A stretch of DNA of 64,000 nt from Avidesulfovibrio sp964369685 (GCA_964369685.1 CAYJFB010000008.1:1-64000), one strand, 5' to 3'. Positions 26,216 to 35,641 are shown, numbered from the stretch's first letter. The notes: a model not told the origin generated them from the letters alone. Translations and numbers: made by a program.

Positions 26216-27088
26216 TCATTCCTCTTCTGACGTGCCTTCATCCAGTTCCACAGCAATAAATGTTTCATCGGTTTGTGGTTTTTCACCTTTAAGAATGGCG
26301 GCCACGGCTGAACGATATTTTGTAGGAACCATTTTTTTCTTTGTCAACCACTCACAAAATTTGATGACGGTTTCATTGCCTTTATCCAACTCATTGGCTG
26401 CAATTAAAGCTTCAATACAGTCCCCATAATTTTTGAGTTCCATGTATGCACGAGCCAGATTAATATATAAATTCTCGTCATTTTGGGTCAATTCCAAAGC
26501 ACGATTATAGTAGGCCACAGCTTGTTCATACATTTTGCATTTACGCAAATTGATCCCAAAATCATTGAACAAATGTTTATTTTCTTCTGTAAAGGCGGCA
26601 TCGAGTTGAACCAAGCGTTCAAAAATATTATCTGCTTTATCGGTTTCACCGCGTGCAAGATAAGTCAAACCGATACCAAAATTGGCTCGAATGTTGTTTT
26701 CATCCAATTGCAAAGACGCATCATAGGCATGTTCGGCACTGAACAGCTCCCCTTTATCTTTTGCTTCGTCACCACGATCTATTTGTTTTTCCATTTCTTG
26801 AATTTTTGGAAAAACGGACTGAAAATAAAATTCAGGCTCAGGAGAATAGCTTTTAAGCAATTCATCAACAGAGATGGTTTTCTTACTGCCTGTAGGAATA
26901 TAATTTTTATTGAGGGGTTGAATTTCAACAATTTTACTATCCAATTGTTCGACAAACCAAAAGATTTTTTGTACAGACTTCCGTGTCGTTGTGCCTGTTC
27001 CGACCTTACGAATTTCTTGTGCCGAAAAAACACCGCGCACACGAATTTCTTCATTATTGTTGGCTTGTAAATTGGTATTTTTGCTCAT
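26216..27088 (-). CDS. TPR protein, tandem paralogue A
   Basis: A 290-residue protein nearly colinear with the downstream paralogue. It shares GSKKTISVDEL..YSPEPEFY, the repeats IRANFGIGLTYLARGETDKAD and LYINLARAYMELKNYGDCIE, and FCEWLTKKKMVPTKYRSAVAAILKGE. The N-terminal 25 residues differ (VFSAQEIRKVGTGTTTRKSV). The two genes are 169 bp apart, so each may be expressed separately. No enzyme motif is seen; a scaffold role is a guess. Confidence 0.75.
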   Translation of the reverse strand: MSKNTNLQANNNEEIRVRGVFSAQEIRKVGTGTTTRKSVQKIFWFVEQLDSKIVEIQPLNKNYIPTGSKKTISVDELLKSYSPEPEFYFQSVFPKIQEMEKQIDRGDEAKDKGELFSAEHAYDASLQLDENNIRANFGIGLTYLARGETDKADNIFERLVQLDAAFTEENKHLFNDFGINLRKCKMYEQAVAYYNRALELTQNDENLYINLARAYMELKNYGDCIEALIAANELDKGNETVIKFCEWLTKKKMVPTKYRSAVAAILKGEKPQTDETFIAVELDEGTSEEE

Positions 27089-27244
27089 GGTTTCTACCTC
27101 TGCTGCAACGAAAGGGCTTTTTGCTTCTTTTGTTGAAGCATTATTGATTCAAAAAAACATTCTTCGGATGATCCACAGCATTATATTATAGTGTAGTTAT
27201 CCTTTATTTATGAAAAACAACATATTCAAAACAGACTTTTCTTT

Positions 27245-27934
27245 TTATTTTGATCCCATACTTTCTATAATAGCACGTGCCGCACCGGCGGGATCTTTGG
27301 CCTTAGTGATGGGACGCCCGACAACAAGAAAATCACTACCCAAGGCCACGGCCTGAGCCGGTGTCACTGTACGGCGTTGATCATCACTTGCAGCGTCTGC
27401 AGGACGAATCCCCGGCGTCAGGCATTGTAATGTAGGACAACAGGTTTTAATGGCTTTCAGTTCATTTCCTGAGCAAACAACGCCGTCAAGCCCCCATGTG
27501 GCACCATGTTGCGCCAAAGAAAGTGCAAAGTCGCCGAGGTTTTCGGTATATCCGGGAAGTTCACCTTGATCCATGCTGGTCAACACGGTTACCCCAAAGA
27601 GTAACGGTTTTGAACCATGATTCTCTGCATCAAGAACTGTTCGCGCCGCACGAATCATCCGTTCTCCGCCCAAAAGGTGTACAGTAATCAAATCAACTTC
27701 AAGCAATGCTGCCGCACGAACACCGCCGCTCACCGTATTTGGAATATCAAACAATTTGAGATCAAGCATGACTTTAAAGCCCATGCCCTTTAATGTTTGA
27801 ATAATCCGCGGGCCTTCAGATGTAAACAATTCCAAACCGACTTTGACCCAACAGCTACTGCCACGCAAGCTGTCAGCCATGCTCAAGGCATCCATGGGAT
27901 CGGTATAATCAAGAGCGACTATTAATTCAGCCAT
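27245..27934 (-). CDS. pyrF: orotidine 5'-phosphate decarboxylase
   Basis: A 229-residue TIM-barrel enzyme for the last step of UMP synthesis. The catalytic DxKxxD is in VMLDLKLFDIPNTV near residue 60, with VALDYTDPMDAL at the start, TVLTSMDQGEL, LTPGIRPADAASDDQRRT and DFLVVGRPITKAKDP. The ATG at 27934 has AAGGAG eight bases upstream and overlaps the gmk stop by 8 bases, so translation is probably coupled to gmk. Confidence 0.93.
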   Translation of the reverse strand: MAELIVALDYTDPMDALSMADSLRGSSCWVKVGLELFTSEGPRIIQTLKGMGFKVMLDLKLFDIPNTVSGGVRAAALLEVDLITVHLLGGERMIRAARTVLDAENHGSKPLLFGVTVLTSMDQGELPGYTENLGDFALSLAQHGATWGLDGVVCSGNELKAIKTCCPTLQCLTPGIRPADAASDDQRRTVTPAQAVALGSDFLVVGRPITKAKDPAGAARAIIESMGSK

Positions 27935-28571
27935 GATGATCTCCTTCGGTAAGTTGTGCCACAAATTGAGGACGCAATGCGGGTGACAAGGTCGCAGCTA
28001 TATAAAACGCCCGCAGTTGTGCATAAGCTGTTTGCAAATCGTCATTGACAATCCACGCATCAAACCAATGAGCGGCTTGCATTTCTGTTGTAGCGATGGC
28101 CAAGCGTTTTTCAATGGCTTCTGCTGTATCTGTTCCGCGATTATTCAGGCGTAAACCCAATTCTTTCAACGAAGGCGGAAAAAGAAAAACAAATCGTCCG
28201 CGAGGTAAAGCCAAACGTAACTGTGCGGCACCCTGCACGTCAATATCAAATAAGACATCGTGACCTGAACGCAACATGTTTTCAAGCGGTTCCAAAGGCG
28301 TTCCGTACCAATTGCCGTGAACGCAGGCCGATTCGGCAAAATAACCTGTTGTACGTTGTTGCAAAAAACTGTTCTTCTCTAAAAAAATATAATCTTTACC
28401 GTTTATTTCACCTTGTCTGGGCGTCCGAGTAGTACATGAAACAGAATATTTGATCGCCGGAAACTCTTCTCGCAATAGTTTGGTGAGTGTCGTTTTTCCT
28501 GTTCCGGACGGTGCACAAACAATCAACAGCACACCGGTGCGTGTATCAGGTGTGCCCGATTCAATGGTCAT
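27927..28571 (-). CDS. gmk: guanylate kinase
   Basis: A 214-residue kinase converting GMP to GDP. The P-loop [10 protein letters not shown] is near residue 20, the GMP-binding motif reads [22 protein letters not shown], and the lid region is [20 protein letters not shown]. It sits in the conserved order yicC-remA-gmk. Its start overlaps the remA stop by 11 bases; GAGGAAACTC precedes the ATG. Confidence 0.93.
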   Translation of the reverse strand: MTIESGTPDTRTGVLLIVCAPSGTGKTTLTKLLREEFPAIKYSVSCTTRTPRQGEINGKDYIFLEKNSFLQQRTTGYFAESACVHGNWYGTPLEPLENMLRSGHDVLFDIDVQGAAQLRLALPRGRFVFLFPPSLKELGLRLNNRGTDTAEAIEKRLAIATTEMQAAHWFDAWIVNDDLQTAYAQLRAFYIAATLSPALRPQFVAQLTEGDHHG

Positions 28572-28830
28572 GAGTTTCCTCCTCTGAAAGATGCTGAAAA
28601 CGTTGAATCAGTGTCTCAGGCAAAATTGCCGATAAAATCACATGATTGGAGTCCGTCACTAAAATAGAGCGCGTTTTTCGTCCTTGTGTGGCATCTATCA
28701 AGCGCCCTTCTGTCTTTGCTTCGTCGCGCAAACGCCGCATGGGAGATGAGGCAGGGTTGACCACAGAAATAACCCGTGAAGCCACCACAAAATTGCCAAA
28801 TCCCAAATTGATCAATCCATTGCGCAACAT
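28561..28830 (-). CDS. remA: DUF370/RemA-family regulator
   Basis: An 89-residue protein. [21 protein letters not shown] at the start and [25 protein letters not shown] match DUF370. RemA in Bacillus is a DNA-binding activator of biofilm matrix genes; members beside gmk are widespread but poorly studied outside Firmicutes. It lies 18 bp after yicC. Confidence 0.88.
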   Translation of the reverse strand: MLRNGLINLGFGNFVVASRVISVVNPASSPMRRLRDEAKTEGRLIDATQGRKTRSILVTDSNHVILSAILPETLIQRFQHLSEEETHDH

Positions 28831-28848
28831 AACCTATATACCCTGTAT

Positions 28849-29751
28849 TTATTCAACATTCTGAACTTGTTCGCGACATTTTTCCAATTCATTTTTGCAA
28901 TCGACAACAGTACATGAGATGTGGGCATCTTGCACTTTGTTGCCGCAGGTCGTAATTTCCCGAAAGCATTCTTGCAATGTAAAATCCAATTTACGTCCCA
29001 TATCATTGCCGCTGTCCAGCAAGCTGTTTAGGCGTTCAAAATGCGCTTTAAGCCGTGTCAATTCTTCGGTAACGTCAATTTTGTCAGACAATATAACTAT
29101 TTCTTGCAAAAAACGTGTTTCGTCTAACTCATTGATTTCCGTGCCGAGATTTTTTTGCAATTGGCTAAGGGAAAAAGCCAAACGTTCTCGAACCAAGGCG
29201 ATACGGTCACGTTTAATAGATGGTGCCCGCTCTTCGATGATTGAAACCCACTCTTCAAGTTGCAAAACTCGCGCTTTGATGTCTCTGGTAAGACTTTCTC
29301 CTTCAATATTTCGTGATTCGTTCCAATCTTCCAGAGCCGCAATCAAACCTTCTTCAAGGCGTTCATACAATTCATCAACGGCATCATCCTCATCAACAGC
29401 CGTCCATAATTGAGGAACATGCAACAGCTCTGTGTATGTTGTTGTAAAATATTCACCGCGTTCTTCGGCAAGATGCTGCAAAGCGTCCAACATGGCACAA
29501 GCTCGTGCTTCGTTAAAATGCAACAACTGTTTTTCTTCGGTTTGTTGCAATTTTAACTCAATTTCAAGGCGTCCTCGGCGAGCAAACGTCCGTACAACAC
29601 GCTCAAAACGTTGCTCAAGACCACGCAACGCAAAAGGTAAACGCCACTTTAAATCAAGAAAACGATTGTTGACACTACGGATTTCCCACGTTTGCACACC
29701 TTCGTTGTCTTCGGTGACACTCCGTCCAAAGCCAGTCATACTGCGCAACAT
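28849..29751 (-). CDS. yicC: YicC-family endoribonuclease
   Basis: A 300-residue protein with start MLRSMTGFGRSV and the YicC N-domain motif WEIRSVNNRFLDLKWRLP. The C-terminal DUF1732 region reads RFLQEIVILSDKIDVTEELTRLKAHF and DFTLQECFREITTCGNK. YicC proteins form RNA-cleaving oligomers. The context (yicC-remA-gmk-pyrF) is a common conserved string. The ATG at 29751 has GGGGAGG six to seven bases upstream. Confidence 0.9.
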   Translation of the reverse strand: MLRSMTGFGRSVTEDNEGVQTWEIRSVNNRFLDLKWRLPFALRGLEQRFERVVRTFARRGRLEIELKLQQTEEKQLLHFNEARACAMLDALQHLAEERGEYFTTTYTELLHVPQLWTAVDEDDAVDELYERLEEGLIAALEDWNESRNIEGESLTRDIKARVLQLEEWVSIIEERAPSIKRDRIALVRERLAFSLSQLQKNLGTEINELDETRFLQEIVILSDKIDVTEELTRLKAHFERLNSLLDSGNDMGRKLDFTLQECFREITTCGNKVQDAHISCTVVDCKNELEKCREQVQNVE

Positions 29752-29946
29752 GACAAACCTCCCCTCATTTCATTTTCTTTTTTTCAGTGATGTCGTTTTA
29801 TAGCATACCTGTTGTCATTGAAGAACATATACAGCATATTGAAAAAATAAAAGCTTTTTGTTCGACAAATTGTGTCTTACATACAAAAAAACACGCTATT
29901 TTTAATACATAAAACTTATCAGCCATGAAATATACTGTATATATGT

Positions 29947-31326
29947 TTACGACACAAGGGGTCGATCGGCACGCACCAAAACGCCTTGTTCATCAAGATC
30001 AACAACAGTACCCAAAAACAATTCTCGGTGCTTATCGATTATATCCGTTGTCAAAGAATCTGTAAAACGACAAGGAACATACCATTCATTCACTCCGTGC
30101 TCTTTGGTTTCAAGAGCAACAACACATTGTTTTCCTTGAATATCTTTCTGAAAAAGCCGGCTTTTTTCATCAATGCTACGCCGTAATAGTGCTGCACGTT
30201 TTTTACGTAACGACACAGGCACGGCATGAGGCAACGAGGCCGCTACCGTACCCGCTCGTTCGGAATACGGAAAAACATGCCCATAGGTAAGCGGTAAAAG
30301 GCGTACAAGTTCAAGCGTTTCATGAGCTTCTTGTTCTGTTTCTCCCGGAAACCCCGTCAATAAATCTGCCCCAAGACCAAAACGAGGCCAAAACGTACCC
30401 AAAGCTTCTACAGCACGCACAATTTTTTCTGCGGTATAATGCTTCCGCCGCATGCGTTCCAAAACCGTATTTGAACCGCTCTGAATAGAAAGATGTATAT
30501 GTGGACACAACAATCGTGAACGCGCCAACACCTCAAGGCCATGTTCGTTCAATTGAGCAGGATCGACAGAACTCAAACGAAAACGCGCAATCCCGTTCCA
30601 CTCATCCGCCAATTCGCGTTCCAACAGACTGATCAAATCCCAAAAATCCTTACAACCCTCTGAACGATATGTATATTGACGCAAATTGATTCCTGAAAGT
30701 ACAATTTCACGGAACCCTACAGCCAAGAAACGTCGAGCTTCATCCACCACATCTTGTGGTTTACGGCTGCGTGAGTCTCCACGCGCCAAAGGCACAATAC
30801 AATATGTACAATGTTGCGAACAGCCGTCCTGAACCTTGAGAACTGGGCGCGAACGCCGAAAATCAGAAACCGTAAAAAGCGGATAGGAAGCTGACTCGTT
30901 GTTTGCCTGACTCTTGCCTTTGCCAACAATCACTGTTTGATCATCCGAACGCTCAACATCTAACAATTCAAAAACATTCAATAAATCAGTTTTCCGATCA
31001 GGCGTAACAAGAGCCACAACCCCCGGTAACGCCACAAGAACAGACGCTTCTTCAGCTTCCTGAATGACACCGCAACCCGCAAGAATGATCGCAAGCTGAG
31101 GTGCTTCACGATGTAAACGACGAACGGTTTGACGTAATTCACTTACAGCCTTTGCTGTTATCGCACAAGAATTGATCAAAGCCACATCAGCATCGGCAGG
31201 ATTGTCTGCTTCGCGCAAACCACAAGCAAGCCACCGTTCGCGTATAGCCTGCGTTTCATACTGATTTACTTTACAACCGAAAGTTAACATATAAAATGTG
31301 TTTAGATTCAGCTTCTTCCGTAACAT
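29947..31326 (-). CDS. mtaB: tRNA t6A37 methylthiotransferase MtaB
   Basis: A 459-residue radical-SAM enzyme. The N-terminal UPF0004 domain has three cluster Cys: MLTFGCKVNQYETQAI, LINSCAITAKAV and ILAGCGVI. The radical SAM core carries GCSQHCTYCIVPLARG. VNQYE near the start favours MtaB over MiaB or RimO. It adds a methylthio group to t6A at tRNA position 37. A C-terminal TRAM-like segment follows. The start is uncertain; no clear ribosome site precedes the first ATG and another lies 12 codons in. Confidence 0.88.
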   Translation of the reverse strand: MLRKKLNLNTFYMLTFGCKVNQYETQAIRERWLACGLREADNPADADVALINSCAITAKAVSELRQTVRRLHREAPQLAIILAGCGVIQEAEEASVLVALPGVVALVTPDRKTDLLNVFELLDVERSDDQTVIVGKGKSQANNESASYPLFTVSDFRRSRPVLKVQDGCSQHCTYCIVPLARGDSRSRKPQDVVDEARRFLAVGFREIVLSGINLRQYTYRSEGCKDFWDLISLLERELADEWNGIARFRLSSVDPAQLNEHGLEVLARSRLLCPHIHLSIQSGSNTVLERMRRKHYTAEKIVRAVEALGTFWPRFGLGADLLTGFPGETEQEAHETLELVRLLPLTYGHVFPYSERAGTVAASLPHAVPVSLRKKRAALLRRSIDEKSRLFQKDIQGKQCVVALETKEHGVNEWYVPCRFTDSLTTDIIDKHRELFLGTVVDLDEQGVLVRADRPLVS

Positions 31327-31637
31327 ACAAAAACTCTATATTTAAATGATGCCTATCTTCCTACACAACCGAAACAATCTAACCCCGTCGAGTATGGAAG
31401 ACAGGCGGACGACAAGCAGTGCGCAGCAATACGCGTCGTCCGCCTGTCTTCCATACTNNNNNNNNNNTTTATTAAAAATTTTATATAAAAAAAAAAAAAA
31501 ACAAAAAAAAAAACCCCGGGTTTTTTCCTCACCCCGGGCCCCCCACCCGCGGGCCCAAAAATCCCGGGGGGCCCGTTTTTTCCAAATCGCCCAGGGCGAA
31601 AGGGGGGTTCGGAGGGGGCATTGCCCCCCCGAAAAAG
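31327..31637. other. assembly join: palindrome, N gap and low-quality sequence
   Basis: It contains a perfect 23-base inverted repeat (31391-31413, 31435-31457), ten N at 31458-31467, then about 120 bases of expanded homopolymers unlike the rest of the window. The last ~45 bases before the greA stop match the 3' element family and seem reliable. Confidence 0.75.
31598..31637 (-). repeat. 3' element, copy 3 (after greA; distal part unreadable)
   Basis: On the minus strand after the greA stop: AGCTTTTTCGGGGGGGCAAT, then GCCCCCTCCGAACCCCCC. This matches the U tract, hairpin A and linker of copies 1 and 2. Beyond it the sequence is of poor quality next to the assembly gap, so hairpin B cannot be judged. 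Confidence 0.55.
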
Positions 31638-32111
31638 CTAATTATTGAAACATATTTCGATGATTTCGTAGCTCACGCGGCCGCGTGGCACATCAACGCT
31701 AATTTCGTCACCGACTTCCTTACCGAGCAGAGCCTGCCCGACAGGAGAAAGAATAGAAATACTGCCCTTGGCATAGTCCGCTTCATCAGGACCGAGCAAT
31801 GTAAAGTTTCGAGTTTCTTCCGTGTCAATGTCTTCAACCGTTACGGTTGCACCGAAAATCGCCTTTTCGCCACTGAGCATCGAAAGATCAATAATGTTGA
31901 ATTGATGCATTCTGGATTCAATATAGTTAATTCGCGCTTCAAGCATACCTTGGCGTTCACGAGCGGCGTCATACCCCGCATTTTCACGTAAATCGCCTTC
32001 TTCTCGAGCTTCCTTAATAGCCTGAATAACAACAGGGCGTTCCTTTTTTAAACGCTCCAATTCCTCTTCCAAAGCTTCAAAACCTTGTCTGGAAATGGGG
32101 ATACTAGACAT
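31638..32111 (-). CDS. greA: transcription elongation factor GreA
   Basis: A 157-residue factor. The N-terminal coiled coil has PISRQGFEALEEELERLKKERP and ENAGYDAARERQGMLEARIN, with the acidic tip residues between. The C-terminal domain reads LLGPDEADYAKGSISILSPVG and ALLGKEVGDEISVDVPRG. It rescues backtracked RNA polymerase by stimulating transcript cleavage. The ATG at 32111 has AGGAG seven bases upstream, and the length then fits the family. A possible attenuator lies in its leader. Confidence 0.93.
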   Translation of the reverse strand: MSSIPISRQGFEALEEELERLKKERPVVIQAIKEAREEGDLRENAGYDAARERQGMLEARINYIESRMHQFNIIDLSMLSGEKAIFGATVTVEDIDTEETRNFTLLGPDEADYAKGSISILSPVGQALLGKEVGDEISVDVPRGRVSYEIIEICFNN

Positions 32112-32293
32112 GGTATTCTCCTGAACAACGTCAAATTCCTCAAAAAAAGAGGTATGCCTTCTGCTTCTCGACAGCACAAATACACGCACAGCGCGTTGTC
32201 ACAGTACACTGCGCCATCAAAAAATACAGAGAAACAATGAATGTTGAGTAAAAAAAATCCCTTTCAGATGCTTCTACAACAACCTAAACGGGT

Positions 32294-32333
32294 AAAAAAA
32301 AGCCTCCGCTACAGACAAAAACAATAGCGGAGC
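32294..32333 (-). terminator. intrinsic terminator in the greA leader
   Basis: On the minus strand an 8-bp stem (CTCCGCTA/TAGCGGAG, arms 32325-32332 and 32304-32311) with a 13-base loop is followed by GC and eight T. This is a textbook rho-independent terminator, located about 180 bases upstream of the greA start on the same strand, with no gene between. Confidence 0.75.
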
Positions 32334-32354
32334 AGGACAATTGCGTCGGCAAAG

Positions 32355-32383
32355 AACATAATCATTTCTGCCTGCACGGTCAA
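32355..32383 (-). promoter_or_regulatory. greA: candidate sigma-70 promoter of the greA leader
   Basis: On the minus strand TTGACC (32383-32378) and TATGTT (32360-32355) are 17 bases apart. A start about seven bases downstream would give a ~55-nt RNA ending at the terminator 32294-32333, or greA mRNA on readthrough. Confidence 0.45.
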
Positions 32384-32696
32384 GCAGTTAAACGCCTTTT
32401 TTCTTAAACCACTCAGATGAGATCAAATCATAAAAATACACAATTCAGACAGCGACATATCATGAACGCGCGCACGACAGACGGTTTCAAACTATGCATA
32501 GTCACATGATATCCAGACAAAAAGACAAAAGTGCTTCACGCGCCTTGTTTCAATAAAACAGAGCCTTGCACTTTAGCCCACAAACAGATATTGTTACAAA
32601 GATTACAGAAAAGCTTCCTCAAAAAACAGTATTCAAATACAAAAAACAATAATTCATATTGTAAGACTCTTCAACCTCGGGAGACAACACACCTCT

Positions 32697-34343
32697 ATGT
32701 CTACACTGTTTGCAATGTTGAAACGCAGTCTTCGTGCCCTTGGACCTTTATTGATTACTGCCATTTTTCTGGGTGCAATATGGCTCCTTTACGGACAAAT
32801 TCGTAAATACAGCCTCGAAGAAATCAGGCTGAGCGTTGAATTGATCCCTCTTTCACATCTGCTCCTTTCAACAGGTTTGATGATTCTCAACTACGCAATC
32901 CTTGTAGGCTACGATTGGTTGGCTATCCGCGGTATTAACAAAAAACTTTCAGCACCCAGAGTCACCTTGGTGTCTTTTGTCGGACAAGCGGTCAGTTATA
33001 ACTTTGGCGCCTTGCTTGGCGGCACAACTGTACGTTATCGTTTTTACAGTGCGTGGGATTTTTCTCCTCTTGATATTGTACGCCTTGTATTGATGTTGGC
33101 AGTCACATTTTGGGTCGGTGCACTGGGACTTGTCGGAACGCTCTTTATGATTGTACCGCCCACTATACCCCCTGAATTGATGCAATACATCCCATTTGAA
33201 AGTCTACGAGGCCTTGGCGGTGCTTTGGTCTTGATCGCCGCAAGCTATCTTGTCTTGTGTTATTATATCAAAAAGCCATTGACCATTTTTGGAAAAGAAT
33301 TTGCCTTTCCGCCTTTTCATATTGCCGTTGCACAAGCCATTGTGGCAGGTGCCGATCTTGTCGTTGCGGGCGCGTGTTTATATGTTCTTTTGCCAAGCGA
33401 CAGCGGTATTTCTTTTCTGACTTTTTTACCAAACTACCTCATGGGTATGGTCATGGTGGTGCTTTCGCATGTGCCAGGCGGTGTTGGGGTGCTTGAAGTT
33501 GTGATCATGCATCTTACAACGATTGATCCCAAAGCTGTGTTTGCGGCCTTATTGTGCTTCAGAGTCATTTACTACTTAATCCCACTTCTTTTGGCAGCCA
33601 TTCTTTTTGCCGTCTACGAAATCCATTACCAAACACGTCAGGCTTCGGGTGCTTTACATGATGTTGGACGCTGGATCCACACATTCTCTTCAACTCTGAT
33701 GGCCTATGCCTTATTTGTCTGCGGTGCTTTGATTTCTGTTGCGGTCATGCTACCAACCTCGGCATCCAGACTTACAGCATTACAAAACCTTGAACCTGCC
33801 GTGGTACAAGAACTGGCTCATTTGTTGCTCACTGCTTGCGGTCTTTTAATGATGTTTTTAGCTCCAAGTTTGCGTGAGCGAAAATATATGGCTTGTCGTT
33901 GTGGAGTATGGCTTCTTGGCTTAGCTGTTCTTGGATTGTTACTTTCCTCCATGAACTGGCCTTTAGCACTTTTTTGCCTATTAATACTTTTTTGTGTCCT
34001 ATCCATTCAACATCGCTGTTATCGACGCTCGTCAATATGGGCAACCCCTCTTAACAGACAATGGTTTGGAGCCATGATTTTGGTGCTTCTGGGAACAACC
34101 ATGCTTGGCAATGCGCTGTTTTATGGAGACCCACAACAAGCATCTCTTCTCACTACGTTCTTTTTCTCTGAAACCCCTCTATTCATTCAAACGGCGTTGT
34201 TTGAAGGCTTTATCCTCGCCACACTGTTGATACAATATCGCCAAACAGCACCGCTACGTAAAAAACAACCCATATTAAAAAAAAATCAAAAACGCGTTCT
34301 CAAAGCTAAAAATAAAACAAAACAACATAAAAAAACAAGCTGA
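32697..34343 (+). CDS. MprF-type lysyl-phosphatidylglycerol flippase-domain membrane protein (no synthase domain)
   Basis: A 548-residue integral membrane protein with roughly a dozen helices. Residues 1-310 match the UPF0104/MprF N-terminal domain: SFVGQAVSYNFGALLGGTTVRYRFYS, LSHVPGGVGVLEVV and AALLCFRVIYYLIPLLLA. In MprF this part translocates aminoacyl lipids. More helices follow, but the soluble DUF2156 aminoacyl-transferase domain is absent. The protein ends in a very Lys-rich tail (about 510-548). The start has GGGAG twelve bases upstream; an ATG seven codons later is possible. Confidence 0.8.
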   Translation: MSTLFAMLKRSLRALGPLLITAIFLGAIWLLYGQIRKYSLEEIRLSVELIPLSHLLLSTGLMILNYAILVGYDWLAIRGINKKLSAPRVTLVSFVGQAVSYNFGALLGGTTVRYRFYSAWDFSPLDIVRLVLMLAVTFWVGALGLVGTLFMIVPPTIPPELMQYIPFESLRGLGGALVLIAASYLVLCYYIKKPLTIFGKEFAFPPFHIAVAQAIVAGADLVVAGACLYVLLPSDSGISFLTFLPNYLMGMVMVVLSHVPGGVGVLEVVIMHLTTIDPKAVFAALLCFRVIYYLIPLLLAAILFAVYEIHYQTRQASGALHDVGRWIHTFSSTLMAYALFVCGALISVAVMLPTSASRLTALQNLEPAVVQELAHLLLTACGLLMMFLAPSLRERKYMACRCGVWLLGLAVLGLLLSSMNWPLALFCLLILFCVLSIQHRCYRRSSIWATPLNRQWFGAMILVLLGTTMLGNALFYGDPQQASLLTTFFFSETPLFIQTALFEGFILATLLIQYRQTAPLRKKQPILKKNQKRVLKAKNKTKQHKKTS

Positions 34344-34357
34344 AAAAAATACCGCCT

Positions 34358-34855
34358 ATGAAACACACTCTGCTTGACAACATTGCCAATCAACTCATTC
34401 TCCGTAAACTCTGCTGCGCTGTGGCAGAATCGTGTACAGGCGGTTTGCTCGGTGCTCATCTGAGTGCAAAAGAAGGGGCGTCTGCATGGTTTTGGGGCGG
34501 CATCATTGCCTACGACAACCATATCAAACAAACCCTGCTCCATGTTCCCCACACAGTATTGGCTGAACACGGTGCTGTAAGCGAGGCAGTCGCTCAACAC
34601 ATGGCCTTTGGGGTTTGCCGCCAGTGTAGCGTTGATGTCGGCCTATCGGTAACAGGAATCGCAGGGCCTGACGGCGGAACCATAGAAAAACCTGTCGGAA
34701 CCGTATGGATTGGCCTTTGTGTTCAAGGACAAACAACAGCCTTTAAAAACCACTTCCTCGGTAACCGAGAAACCGTACGCCTTGCCGCAACAGAAAAAGC
34801 ACTTATCATACTCCATAATGCCCTCCAACACTCAGACATAAAAAGGCAAACCTAA
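34358..34855 (+). CDS. pncC: CinA C-terminal-type nicotinamide-nucleotide amidohydrolase
   Basis: A 165-residue protein consisting only of the CinA deamidase domain: AVAESCTGGLLGAHLS with the nucleophile Ser, GGIIAYDNHIKQTLLHV, GAVSEAVAQHMA and SVTGIAGPDGGTIEKPVGTVWIG. It converts nicotinamide mononucleotide to nicotinate mononucleotide in NAD recycling. It starts 14 bp after the flippase gene and overlaps rsmA by one base (TAATG). Confidence 0.9.
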   Translation: MKHTLLDNIANQLILRKLCCAVAESCTGGLLGAHLSAKEGASAWFWGGIIAYDNHIKQTLLHVPHTVLAEHGAVSEAVAQHMAFGVCRQCSVDVGLSVTGIAGPDGGTIEKPVGTVWIGLCVQGQTTAFKNHFLGNRETVRLAATEKALIILHNALQHSDIKRQT

Positions 34856-35634
34856 TGACAACACACCCCCATGCCAAAAAAAGTCTGGGACAACATTTTT
34901 TACACAATGAGGGCGCCTGTCAACGCATTGTGGCTTTGGCACAACTCAAGCCGACAGACGCCGTACTCGAAATAGGCCCGGGACCGGGAGCCTTAACCAA
35001 ACATCTCTTGGCAATCCCCCCTCGACAATATCTCTTGATTGAAAAAGACGATCACTGGGCAACACATCATGCCGCACAATGTACTGCCTATGGTGAAGTG
35101 TTGCATGCCGACGCATTGACTTTTCCTTGGACATCCCTTCAAGGCGCATGGACAATCGTCGGTAACCTTCCGTATAACGTGGCCTCGCCGCTGATTTGGG
35201 ATATTGTATCGCAAACACCGGAACTCTCAAGAGCTGTGTTTATGATTCAAAAAGAAGTCGGGCAACGCTTGGCTGCCAAACCGGGCGGTCGGGACTACGG
35301 TGCATTATCTGTGTGGGTACAAAGCTATGTCGCCGTACATTGGGGCTTTGTTGTCGGTCCGGGTTCTTTTTCTCCGCCGCCCAAAGTGGATTCAGCCGTG
35401 GTGTCGTTCACGCCACTGACAGAAAAACCGCTCTGCTCACCCAAAGCTCTACAAAAAATTTTAAAAATATGCTTCCAACAGCGCCGCAAACAATTGCAAA
35501 GCATTCTGCGTAAAGCAGGCTTCTCTCAAACTTTGGACGTCTTAAATGCTCTGGGCATAGCACCCGAAGCTCGCCCAGAAACATTGACAACAAAAACCTT
35601 TCAACAACTCGCAAAAAAACTTTTTGAAGAATAA
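34855..35634 (+). CDS. rsmA: 16S rRNA A1518/A1519 dimethyltransferase
   Basis: A 259-residue KsgA/RsmA methyltransferase: KKSLGQHFLHNEGACQRIV, motif I VLEIGPGPGALTKHLL, the catalytic NLPYNVASPLIW, and SFSPPPKVDSAVVSFTPL. The C-terminal helical domain reads FQQRRKQLQSIL. It dimethylates two adjacent adenines near the 3' end of 16S rRNA. Start coupled to pncC (TAATG). Confidence 0.93.
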   Translation: MTTHPHAKKSLGQHFLHNEGACQRIVALAQLKPTDAVLEIGPGPGALTKHLLAIPPRQYLLIEKDDHWATHHAAQCTAYGEVLHADALTFPWTSLQGAWTIVGNLPYNVASPLIWDIVSQTPELSRAVFMIQKEVGQRLAAKPGGRDYGALSVWVQSYVAVHWGFVVGPGSFSPPPKVDSAVVSFTPLTEKPLCSPKALQKILKICFQQRRKQLQSILRKAGFSQTLDVLNALGIAPEARPETLTTKTFQQLAKKLFEE

Positions 35635-35641
35635 AAAAATA

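Larger units (their letters stand above)
32112..32696. other. divergent intergenic region between greA and the flippase gene
   Basis: About 585 bases. It contains a candidate minus-strand promoter (32355-32383) and intrinsic terminator (32294-32333) upstream of greA, both listed separately. The rest (32384-32696) shows no gene on either strand. Confidence 0.5.

Noticed and set aside
31346..31648. frame spanning the N gap
   Set aside because: It crosses undefined bases and low-quality sequence.
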